Origin: Methylobacterium sp. FF17
Lineage (GTDB): Bacteria > Pseudomonadota > Alphaproteobacteria > Rhizobiales > Beijerinckiaceae
Assembly: GCF_025813715.1 (NCBI RefSeq)
Contig: NZ_CP107532.1
Coordinates: 3,178,001 to 3,242,000 of the forward strand
Length of the DNA stretch: 64,000 bases
Reading direction: 5' to 3'
In this document: one piece after another, positions 51,756 through 58,869 of the stretch
Numbering within the stretch: the first letter of the stretch is position 1
Layout: each line of letters opens with the position of its first letter
Translations under genes and position numbers: made by a program
Notes under the pieces: model-generated
What the model was told of the DNA's origin: nothing
The model's database searches: none
What the model saw: the letters and a program-made list of their open reading frames with translations, nothing else

Positions 51756-52253
51756 ATGGGTAGCGTTGCGACGACGGACAATGTCGTTCCCTTCAGGCGC
51801 ACGGCACGCCTACAGCAATCGGCCACTCCGCATTCCGCACCGCGCGGCGTGGCGGCCCGGCGCAGCGAGCAGCGCGCCCTGATGGATGCGGTCTACGCGA
51901 CGGGCAGCCTCGCCGTGGCGGCCGGCGACCGGGAGACGAAGCTCATCGCGGCCCGACTCCAGGTCTATGGCTTCTTCCTCATCGAGGAGATCGGCGCGGA
52001 TGGTTCGATTCGGCGCCTGCGGCCGTCCGAGGCCATCCGGGCGCGCGTCGACTGCCCGTGGCGCCTCTCGAAGGCCAGCTACGGCGCCGGGCCGAGCCTT
52101 GGCGGAACGAGCCTTGCCAGGCCGAGCATTGCTGGGCCGAGCCTTGGCGGCTCGGGTCTCGGCGGATCGAGGCTTGGCGGCTCGAACCTTGCCGTCACGA
52201 TTCCGGCGGTGGACGGCTTCCTGTTCGATCGCCCGACCGGGTTTCTCGCCTGA
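51756..52253 (+). CDS. Hypothetical protein with pentapeptide-like repeat segment
   Basis: A 165-residue protein in three parts. Residues 1-30 are basic (VVPFRRTARLQQ). Residues about 35-105 form a compact region with RALMDAVYATGSLAVAAGDRETKLIAARLQVYGFFLIEEIG, not assigned to any domain I know. Residues 112-146 are seven tandem five-residue units of the form G-x-S-L-G/A. A short hydrophobic end follows. No signal peptide is present. It is a single gene; the upstream ATG is supported by AGGATGG. Function unknown. Confidence 0.6.
   Translation: MGSVATTDNVVPFRRTARLQQSATPHSAPRGVAARRSEQRALMDAVYATGSLAVAAGDRETKLIAARLQVYGFFLIEEIGADGSIRRLRPSEAIRARVDCPWRLSKASYGAGPSLGGTSLARPSIAGPSLGGSGLGGSRLGGSNLAVTIPAVDGFLFDRPTGFLA
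52089..52193 (+). repeat. In-frame 15-bp tandem repeat (7 units)
   Basis: Seven imperfect 15-base units run in frame inside the preceding gene. Each encodes a five-residue unit: GPSLG, GTSLA, RPSIA, GPSLG, GSGLG, GSRLG, GSNLA. The DNA units share a core like GAGCCTTGGCGG. Unit number could vary by slippage. Confidence 0.8.
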
Positions 52254-52610
52254 GGGAGACCCAACTCCCCGCCGCGCGAGGGTGGGCGGCGGCGCAAGCG
52301 AAGCTGTGGCGCAGGAGAGACAACGGGAGTTTCCTCGCCGACCGCGTATTCGCGCACATCGAAAAGGGAGCCCGGGCGTGAGAGAAGCAGGTCCGTTCCA
52401 CGCCCGGCCGCACCGTCATGTTGTCCGCCTCCGAAAACCTCGTGATCCAGCACCGTGAGATCGTCGCCGTCCTGGTGACGTACGGGGTCTTTCTGTCCGG
52501 CGTCCTGACCTTCGCCTGGTTGGCCGCCTGAACGCGCGCCGTCGCGCCGTCCCCGGAACCCGCATCCGTCGAAACCGGTTCACCGCCCGGACTTTTTGGG
52601 AGGTGACACC
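52254..52610. other. Intergenic region with at most one very small gene
   Basis: About 360 bases between the repeat-protein gene and the DUF3140 gene. The only candidate is the 37-codon membrane frame at 52418. No hairpin or promoter stands out. Confidence 0.4.
52418..52531 (+). CDS. Possible 37-residue membrane micro-protein
   Basis: A 37-codon frame encodes a polar start (MLSASENLVIQH) and a single hydrophobic helix (EIVAVLVTYGVFLSGVLTF) ending LAA. No clear ribosome site is present. The composition is that of a small membrane protein, but a chance frame cannot be excluded. Confidence 0.3.
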   Translation: MLSASENLVIQHREIVAVLVTYGVFLSGVLTFAWLAA

Positions 52611-52964
52611 ATGTCCGGACAGACCGACGACCACGCCGAAACCTACGCGGCGTTCCACGATGCCGTGAACATGACCCCGGCGAAACTGGAGGCGTTCCTC
52701 GAAACGGAGGAGAGCCAGTCCGTGGGTCAGAAGAAGGATGGCGGCGAGGCCACGGGCCATCGCGAGGGCCGGCGGATCGTTACGCTGCTGCGCACCAAGA
52801 AGGCCGACCTCACCGAGGACGATTACGCCCACATGGCCAAGGTGGTCGGCTACGTCCATCGCCACCTGAAGCAGGGCGGTCCGGCGGATCAGGCGAAGGT
52901 CAAGGATTCGCCCTGGCGTCTGTCCCTGATGAACTGGGGCCACGACCCGCTCAAGGACGAATGA
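52611..52964 (+). CDS. DUF3140 family protein
   Basis: A 117-residue hydrophilic protein. FHDAVNMTPAKLEAFLETEES and HREGRRIVTLLRTKKADLTEDD (in pieces), then MAKVVGYVHRHLKQG and WRLSLMNWGHDPLK, match DUF3140. Function is unknown; one short stretch resembles histone-like or DNA-binding helices, but I would not assign it. The ATG at 52611 follows a GGGAGGTGA site. The gene stands alone. Confidence 0.85.
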   Translation: MSGQTDDHAETYAAFHDAVNMTPAKLEAFLETEESQSVGQKKDGGEATGHREGRRIVTLLRTKKADLTEDDYAHMAKVVGYVHRHLKQGGPADQAKVKDSPWRLSLMNWGHDPLKDE

Positions 52965-53060
52965 ACGGCGTCCGGGCGGGTTGCGCGATTCTCGCGCATC
53001 ACGACCGTCCTCATAGTGTCAGGCTTTGAAAACCACCGTGGGTCCCAAATGTGGGAAACC

Positions 53061-53136
53061 TGGTGGAGCTGAGCGGGATCGAACCGCTGACCTCCGCAGT
53101 GCGATTGCGGCGCTCTCCCATCTGAGCTACAGCCCC
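53061..53136 (-). tRNA. tRNA-Ala (anticodon CGC)
   Basis: The reverse strand folds as a full cloverleaf of 76 bases including an encoded CCA. The acceptor GGGGCTG pairs with CAGCTCC, with the G3-U70 pair that marks tRNA-Ala. The D arm is GCTCAGATGGGAGAGC. The anticodon stem CCGCA/TGCGG has loop ATCGCAC, anticodon CGC. The T arm is AGCGGTTCGATCCCGCT. It decodes GCG, a frequent codon in this GC-rich genome. Confidence 0.96.
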
Positions 53137-53258
53137 GTTCCGGGGTGGCGGCCTTTTAGGCTCGGTCACACCGACCTGTCAATTCCAGAAATCCTGCGGC
53201 TTTGTGGGCGCGCATCGCGCGCCGCGAGGGCAGGGCCTTGAGGACATCGTTTCCGCGC

Positions 53259-53561
53259 ATGAACGCCTTCATCTGGCTCTTCGACACCGTCGTGCAGCTC
53301 TACATCTACGTCCTCATCGCCAGCGCGGTCCTGAGCTGGCTCGTGGCGTTCAACGTGGTGAACGTGCGCAACCCCATCGTCTCGCAGATCGGGGAGGTGC
53401 TCTACCGCCTCACGGAGCCGGTGCTGCGCCCCATCCGCAACATCCTTCCGAACCTCGGCGGCGTGGACCTCTCGCCGATCGTGCTGGTGCTGCTGCTCCT
53501 GTTCGCGAGCCGCCTGCTGCACGAGTTCGTGCCGGTCCAGACCACCGTCTACACGCGCTGA
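53259..53561 (+). CDS. YggT family membrane protein
   Basis: A 100-residue integral membrane protein with two helices, MNAFIWLFDTVVQLYIYVLIASAVLSWLVAF (in pieces) and LSPIVLVLLLLFASRLLHEF. The linker LTEPVLRPIRNILPNLGGVD contains the YggT signature PxLRPIRxxxP. YggT proteins are linked to osmotic tolerance and cell-envelope assembly, but their mechanism is unknown. The ATG at 53259 matches the family start; the longer frame upstream is not conserved. Confidence 0.9.
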   Translation: MNAFIWLFDTVVQLYIYVLIASAVLSWLVAFNVVNVRNPIVSQIGEVLYRLTEPVLRPIRNILPNLGGVDLSPIVLVLLLLFASRLLHEFVPVQTTVYTR

Positions 53562-53569
53562 GCGCGATT

Positions 53570-53599
53570 CCCCGGCGGTGCTGAACGGCGCCGCCGGGG
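53570..53599 (+). terminator. Hairpin after yggT
   Basis: CCCCGGCGG pairs perfectly with CCGCCGGGG around a 12-base loop, starting 9 bases after the YggT stop. There is no T-tract, so it may be a Rho-aided terminator or an RNA-stability hairpin. Confidence 0.4.
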
Positions 53600-53675
53600 G
53601 CGACTGTCACGACCGACCAGACGACTGCCACAACAAGAAACGTGAGCCACCGCGCCGCTCCAGGGACGATCGACC

Positions 53676-54722
53676 ATGAAGACCAATCCCGGCCGCTTCT
53701 TCGAGGATTACCGCCTCGGGGAAACCATTCGCCACGCCACGCCCCGGACCGTGACGGAGGGCGACGTGGCGCTCTACACGGCGCTCTACGGGCCGCGGTT
53801 CGCCGTGCAATCCTCTGACGCGTTCGCACGGGCCATCGGCTATCCGCGCAGCCCGCTCGACGACCTGCTCACCTTCCACGTGGTGTTCGGCAAGACCGTC
53901 CCGGACATCTCGCTGAACGCGCTCGCCAACCTCGGCTACGCCGAGGGTGGCTTCCGGCGGCCGGTCTATGCGGGGGAAACCCTCTCGACGGTGTCCGAGG
54001 TGATCGGCCTCAAGGAGAGTTCGAACCGGCAGACCGGCGTGGTCTACGTTCGCTCCACCGGCTCGGATGCCCAGGGCGAGACCGTGCTCAGCTACTGCCG
54101 CTGGGTCCTGGTGAAGAAGCGCGACCCCGAGGCGCGGATCGCGGAGGAGCATGTCCCGACCTTCGCGAAGGTGGTGAACCCGGCCGACCTCGCCGCTGCG
54201 CTGCCGCCGATCGCGGCGAGCGCCTACGACCTGGAGCTCGCCGGCTCGCCGCACCGGTTCTCCGACTACGTGGTGGGCGAGAAGATCGACCACGTCGACG
54301 GCATGACCGTCGAGGAGGCCGAGCACCAGATCGCCACCCGCCTGTTCCAGAACACCGCCAAGGTGCACTTCGATGCCTTCGCCACGAAGGACACCCGCTT
54401 CGGACGCCGCCTGATCTATGGCGGCCACGTCATCTCGCTCGCCCGCGCGCTGAGCTTCAACGGCCTCGCCAACGCCTTCGCCCTCGCCGGCATCAATGCC
54501 GGACGCCACGTGGCGCCGCTGTTTGCCGGCGACACGGTCTATGCCTGGAGCGAGGTGCTGGAGACCGCCGAGTTGCCGGGCCGCACGGATATCGGTGCGC
54601 TCCGCCTGCGCACGATCGCCACCAAGAACCAGCCCTGCGGCAACCACCCCGACAAGGTCGGCGACGGCTACGACCCTTCGGTGATCCTCGACCTCGATTA
54701 TTGGGCCTTCATGCCCCGCTGA
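53676..54722 (+). CDS. meaC: Mesaconyl-CoA hydratase (ethylmalonyl-CoA pathway), double MaoC domain
   Basis: A 348-residue protein of two MaoC-like hot-dog domains. The N-terminal one has GRFFEDYRLGETIRHATPRTVTEGD and SPLDDLLTFHVVFGKTVPDISLNA; the C-terminal one has RFGRRLIYGGHVISLARALSF and NAGRHVAPLFAGDTVYA. This matches mesaconyl-CoA hydratase, which makes beta-methylmalyl-CoA. The step belongs to the pathway that regenerates glyoxylate in serine-cycle methylotrophs and in acetate users lacking isocitrate lyase. It is a strong clue to the organism. The gene is single; other pathway genes are not in the window. Confidence 0.88.
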   Translation: MKTNPGRFFEDYRLGETIRHATPRTVTEGDVALYTALYGPRFAVQSSDAFARAIGYPRSPLDDLLTFHVVFGKTVPDISLNALANLGYAEGGFRRPVYAGETLSTVSEVIGLKESSNRQTGVVYVRSTGSDAQGETVLSYCRWVLVKKRDPEARIAEEHVPTFAKVVNPADLAAALPPIAASAYDLELAGSPHRFSDYVVGEKIDHVDGMTVEEAEHQIATRLFQNTAKVHFDAFATKDTRFGRRLIYGGHVISLARALSFNGLANAFALAGINAGRHVAPLFAGDTVYAWSEVLETAELPGRTDIGALRLRTIATKNQPCGNHPDKVGDGYDPSVILDLDYWAFMPR

Positions 54723-54858
54723 GGCGGGTTTCGAGGCTTGACGGTCCGCTGCCGGCCCCGATGCGTGGCCGGCGGCCCACACCCGACGGAACCGTTGCGG
54801 TTCGGCGTCCCCTTGGCCACACTGCCCGCGTCGAACCCCGCCCGCCGGATGTCGCACC

Positions 54859-55077
54859 GTGGCTGCTGAACCGATCAAGGGACCTGCGTCCTATTTCCCA
54901 TCCATCGAGAAGCGGTACGGCCGGCCCATCGGCGACTGGCAAGACCTCGTCCTTCAGAAGCTTCCAGCCAGACATATGGATCTGGTCGCGATGTTGAAGG
55001 CCGATCATGGGATGGGCCATGGGCACGCCAACGCGATCGTGGCGCATGTGCTGGCGACCCGGAAAGCGGAATCGTAG
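54859..55077 (+). CDS. DUF4287 family protein
   Basis: A 72-residue protein. GPASYFPSIEKRYGRPIGDWQDLV and MDLVAMLKADHGMGHGHANAIVAHVL (each in pieces) are the DUF4287 pattern. Members occur alone or fused to DUF5655; the function is unknown. The start is a GTG. It is convergent with the TSUP gene, 33 bases away. Confidence 0.87.
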   Translation: MAAEPIKGPASYFPSIEKRYGRPIGDWQDLVLQKLPARHMDLVAMLKADHGMGHGHANAIVAHVLATRKAES

Positions 55078-55110
55078 CATGATGCAACCTCGCCGAGGCC
55101 GCGGCATCGC

Positions 55111-55911
55111 TTACCCGCCGAACAACCCAGCCAGCGCTTGCCGCAGCGGGTTCGCGGGATCGGACAGCAGGCGCAGCGCCATCACGCAGGCGATCGTGAC
55201 CAGGAGCGGGCGGATCAGCCGCGCCCCGAGCCGGATCGCCAGGCGGGACCCGATCTGAGCCCCGAGCACGGCGCCCACCGCCATCGCCAACCCGATGGGC
55301 CAGACCACATGGCCGCCGATGGCGAACAGCGCCAGGCTGCCGAGATTGCTGGCGGCGTTGGCCAGTTTGGTGTGAGCGGTCCCCTTCACCACGCCGAGCC
55401 CGAGCAGCGTCACGAAGCCGATCATGTAAAAGGCGCCGGCGCCCGGCCCGAAGACACCGTCGTAGAAGCCGACCGCCGGGGCCACGGTCAGGGCGAACAG
55501 GTTCGGTGAGATCCGCGCGGTGGCGTCCTCGTTGCTCATCCGCCGCGCGGTGGCGAAGTAGACCGCGATGCCGACGAGCAGGATCGGCACCGCCGCATCC
55601 AGCACCGGACGCGGCAGCAGGCTGATGCAGAGCGCGCCGGCCACCGAGGCGAAGCCGGCACTCACCGCGATCTTCCAGGCATCCGGCCAATGGATCAGCC
55701 GGCGCCGGGCGAAGGCGATGGTGGAGGACACCGCTCCGGCACTGCCCTGGAGCTTGTTCGTCGCGATGGCCGAGACGGGATCGAGCCCCGACAGGAGCAG
55801 GGTCGGCACGGTGAGGAGACCGCCGCCGCCCGCGATGGCATCGACACAGCCAGCCGCCACCGCGACCGCGAAAAGACCCGCGATCAGGCCGATATCCACG
55901 CCGAAAATCAT
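55111..55911 (-). CDS. TSUP family transporter (TauE/SafE-type)
   Basis: A 266-residue inner-membrane protein with about eight helices. AVAAGCVDAIAGGGGLLTVPTLLLSGLDP and IATNKLQGSAGAVSSTIAFAR are the first-half signature. NAASNLGSLALFAIGGHV is its second-half repeat. The family exports or imports sulfite, sulfonates or organic acids; the substrate cannot be assigned. The start ATG is at 55911. No sulfur-metabolism genes are adjacent. Confidence 0.92.
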   Translation of the reverse strand: MIFGVDIGLIAGLFAVAVAAGCVDAIAGGGGLLTVPTLLLSGLDPVSAIATNKLQGSAGAVSSTIAFARRRLIHWPDAWKIAVSAGFASVAGALCISLLPRPVLDAAVPILLVGIAVYFATARRMSNEDATARISPNLFALTVAPAVGFYDGVFGPGAGAFYMIGFVTLLGLGVVKGTAHTKLANAASNLGSLALFAIGGHVVWPIGLAMAVGAVLGAQIGSRLAIRLGARLIRPLLVTIACVMALRLLSDPANPLRQALAGLFGG

Positions 55912-55982
55912 CCCGTCCTCACCTCATGGATCCAGTGAGGCCGACTGGAGGCGGGCTCGGACAGGTGGCGCCGCGCGCCCGC

Positions 55983-56555
55983 TCAGTTGCGGACGATGAC
56001 CCGCGTTCCGACCTTCACGCGGTCGTAGAGGTCGACCACGTCCTTGTTCGTCATGCGGATGCAGCCCGACGAGACCGCCGCGCCCATGGTCTCGGGCTCG
56101 TTCGATCCATGGATGCGGTAGAGCGACGAACCGAGATAGAGCGCGCGGGCGCCGAGCGGGTTGTCCTGGCCGCCGGCCATGAAGCGGGGCAGGTCGGGCC
56201 GGCGCGCCAGCATCTGCGACGGCGGGCGCCAATCCGGCCATTCCTTCTTCATGGTCACGCGCTTCTCGCCGGACCACGAGAATCCCTGGCGGCCGACACC
56301 GACGCCGTAGCGCACGGCTTCGCCACCGCCGAGAACGTAGTAGAGGCGGCGCTGGCCCTGGGAGACCACGATGGTGCCGGGCTTCTCGGCGCCCTTCCAG
56401 GCCACCGTCTGGCGCGGGATCGCCTGCTCGCGGAAGATGTTCATGAAGTCGGCGATCGGCCCGCTGTCGAACGGGTTGCCGGCGTGTGCCGGCCCGACCG
56501 CAAAGGTCAGGGCCGCCGCAATGGCGGATGCGGCGAGAACGCGGCGCGTCTGCAT
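55983..56555 (-). CDS. L,D-transpeptidase (YkuD domain)
   Basis: A 190-residue periplasmic enzyme. A signal peptide (VLAASAIAAALTFAVGPAHA) is followed by a YkuD domain with GTIVVSQGQRRLYYVLGGG, the HGSNEP motif (His149) and SSGCIRM (Cys165 nucleophile). It cross-links peptidoglycan by 3-3 bonds or attaches proteins to it. No LysM or binding domain is fused. The ATG at 56555 follows a GGAGGAGA site; the frame is open much further upstream but is non-coding there. Confidence 0.93.
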   Translation of the reverse strand: MQTRRVLAASAIAAALTFAVGPAHAGNPFDSGPIADFMNIFREQAIPRQTVAWKGAEKPGTIVVSQGQRRLYYVLGGGEAVRYGVGVGRQGFSWSGEKRVTMKKEWPDWRPPSQMLARRPDLPRFMAGGQDNPLGARALYLGSSLYRIHGSNEPETMGAAVSSGCIRMTNKDVVDLYDRVKVGTRVIVRN

Positions 56556-56807
56556 GGTCGTCTCCTCCAGCCGAAATGGCGATCCGGCGGGCATGGGAGG
56601 CCCTGCGGTATCCATCCGGTCCGTGATCGATGAGCGAGAGCCTTGGCGGGATGGGGGAGGGTGGTCAACCGAGGCGGGTACGAAGCCGGCAGGCCTGTGT
56701 GATCCCGGCAACGCCCTCCGGTGGTCCCTGAATATGAGGCTCGCACAGGCCGGACACAATGCCGCAGGAACTTGCATGGCAGGTCCATCAACCCCAGAGT
56801 CTGCCTC

Positions 56808-57239
56808 GTGACAAGCTCGGCAATCCAGGATGTGACGGCGGCTGATGCCCGCCGACGGTACGTTGCCCCAACGTTCGCGCCCGCCTGGTTCTCGGCGGTA
56901 CGGACCGTGCGGTTTGTTGCGTCCCGCGTGCTTGCGTTCGCGTGCCTCGTCTGTGCCCTGCTTCCCCTTCTGCACGTCGCGGGCGACATCCCGCGTGGTT
57001 TCGAGATCCGGCCCGTGCTGGCGTCGTCCGCGCGGCTGCCGGTTTCGGACGCGGGCAACCGCGCGGCGACCACGGCGTTCGATGCCGATGACCTCCACGA
57101 GGATGTGGTGCCACCGCGTGCCACGCGCCTCGCGATGCGTGCAGTCGATCGTCCGGCCCTCCCGCGCCTGATCGGTGCGTTCCGGACCAGGGCCGGCGCC
57201 CCCCTCGATCGACCCCCGCGCACCACCGCCGCCGGCTGA
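56808..57239 (+). CDS. Possible membrane-anchored hypothetical protein
   Basis: A 143-residue frame from a GTG. It has one hydrophobic helix (ASRVLAFACLVCALLPLLHVAG, about 40-62) and a polar tail ending in Pro/Arg-rich sequence. No domain is recognised and no good ribosome site is seen. If it is not a gene, the stretch from 56556 to 57576 is over 1 kb of non-coding sequence, which argues for it. Confidence 0.35.
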   Translation: MTSSAIQDVTAADARRRYVAPTFAPAWFSAVRTVRFVASRVLAFACLVCALLPLLHVAGDIPRGFEIRPVLASSARLPVSDAGNRAATTAFDADDLHEDVVPPRATRLAMRAVDRPALPRLIGAFRTRAGAPLDRPPRTTAAG

Positions 57240-57576
57240 TCGACCCTCGGTTCACCGCATCGGTCCGTGAAATCGGCTGGCGGATACAACCGATGTCGTC
57301 GGATCGCCCAGATTATCCGCCAGGATGGAAACAGCGCGCCGATATCCCCCGGGATCGCGGTCGGCATTCCGCCTCGGATCGCGGATGTCGAGACCTCCCG
57401 ACACGACACCGCTCGACGTCCGCGCGGGTGGGACACAACCCAGACCGGTGGTCTCGGCCCGTCGCTTGCCTCGGACCCGGTCCTGAGCCGGATCAGCGTC
57501 CGCGACCTTGAACACAGTGGCGCCGGCTTGCACGGCCGGCGCCAACGGACCGAAATTTCGCAGGAGCGAATCGATC
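57240..57576. other. Intergenic region ahead of the RND efflux operon
   Basis: About 340 bases presumed to hold the efflux promoter. No regulator gene of the TetR or MarR type is adjacent and no clear operator dyad is visible. AGGAG ten bases before the GTG at 57577 supports that start. Confidence 0.45.
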
Positions 57577-58866
57577 GTGACGTCCCTCACCCACCGCCTG
57601 TTCCGGGCCCGGCCGGCTTCCCTCGCCGCCGGCTTCGTTCTGGTCGCCCTCTCGGCCTGTAACCAGAAGCAGCAGGCCGCCGCGCCGGTCCCCGGTCCCC
57701 TGACCGAGGTGAGCGTCGTGACCGTCCGCGAGCAGCCGATCCCCTACGTGCGCGACCTGCCGGGCCGGGTCGCCCCCCTGCGGATCGCAGAGGTGCGCTC
57801 GCGCGTCTCCGGTCTCGTGACCAAACGGACCTTCGAGCAGGGCAGCTTGGTGAAGGAGGGCGATGTCCTCTACAAGATCGATCCGGCGCCCTTCGAGGTC
57901 GAGTTGCAGAGCGCCGAAGCGGCCCTCGCGCGCACGGAAGCCGCCCAGGTTCTCGCCGGCCAGCAAGCCGACCGTCTCGAACAGCTGCTCTCGCGCCAAA
58001 CCGCGAGCCAGGCACAGTACGACAGCGCCTATGCCGGCCTGAAGCAGGCCCAGGCGGAGGTCGCCGGTGCCAAGGCGACCCGAGACCGTGCCAAGCTCAA
58101 CCTCGGCTATACCGATGTGCGTGCGCCGATTTCCGGGCGGATCGGGCGCGCGCTGCTGACGGAGGGCACCCTGGTCGACCAGGGGGGCACGTCCAACCTC
58201 GCGACGATCCAGCAGCTCGATCCGATCTATGTCGACATCACCCAGTCGGTGGGCGAGCTGAACAAGCTCCGCCGGGATCTCGCCAGCGGCGAACTCTCAC
58301 GCCTCTCGGCAGATACCGCCAACGTCCACCTCATCATGGATGACGGCGCCCTCTACGGCTCGGCGGGCAAGCTCCTGTTCTCCGACGTCACCGCCGATCC
58401 GAGCACGGGCCAGGTCACCCTGCGCGTGCTGTTCCCCAACCCGCACGACGAACTCTTCCCCGGCATGTATGTCCGCGCCCGCATCAAGCAGGGCATCGAC
58501 GTCGACGCCCTCGCGGTGCCGCAACAGGCCATCCAGCGGACCAACGACGGCAAGGCCGAAGTCTGGGTGGTGCGGGACGACAGCAAGGTCATGCTTCAGC
58601 CCGTGGAGGTCGGCCCGGTCGTCGACAACCAGTGGGTCATCCGTGCGGGCCTGAAGGCGGGCGACCGGGTGGTCGTCGAGGGCCTGCAGAAGATCACCAT
58701 CGGGCAGCAGGTGAAGACGGTGGAACTGAAGGTCGCCGCCGACGACGAGCCGAAGCCCCGCGACACCGAGCCTGCCGAGCCCGAGCCGGCGTCGCCCAAG
58801 CCTGCTTCACCCAAGCCCGCTTCGCCCGCCCCCACCTCGCCCAAGCCCGTTTCCCAGGTGCGCTGA
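57577..58866 (+). CDS. RND efflux periplasmic adaptor subunit (AcrA/MexA-like lipoprotein)
   Basis: A 429-residue membrane-fusion protein. A lipoprotein signal ends VALSACNQ, with the lipobox Cys near residue 28. The lipoyl half-motif RVAPLRIAEVRSRVSGLV, the hairpin domain (QSAEAALARTEAAQVLAGQQ and later Ala/Gln-rich helices), the second lipoyl half (LGYTDVRAPISGRIG) and the beta-barrel (PNPHDELFPGMYVRARI) follow in order. The last 45 residues are Pro/Ala/Ser/Lys repeats of the PKPASPKPASP kind. It joins the pump encoded 3 bases downstream to an outer-membrane channel not encoded here. Confidence 0.93.
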   Translation: MTSLTHRLFRARPASLAAGFVLVALSACNQKQQAAAPVPGPLTEVSVVTVREQPIPYVRDLPGRVAPLRIAEVRSRVSGLVTKRTFEQGSLVKEGDVLYKIDPAPFEVELQSAEAALARTEAAQVLAGQQADRLEQLLSRQTASQAQYDSAYAGLKQAQAEVAGAKATRDRAKLNLGYTDVRAPISGRIGRALLTEGTLVDQGGTSNLATIQQLDPIYVDITQSVGELNKLRRDLASGELSRLSADTANVHLIMDDGALYGSAGKLLFSDVTADPSTGQVTLRVLFPNPHDELFPGMYVRARIKQGIDVDALAVPQQAIQRTNDGKAEVWVVRDDSKVMLQPVEVGPVVDNQWVIRAGLKAGDRVVVEGLQKITIGQQVKTVELKVAADDEPKPRDTEPAEPEPASPKPASPKPASPAPTSPKPVSQVR

Positions 58867-58869
58867 ACC

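Noticed and set aside
52089..52193. Possible CRISPR-like array
   Set aside because: The 15-base units are directly adjacent with no spacers and are in frame within a gene, so this is a coding repeat.
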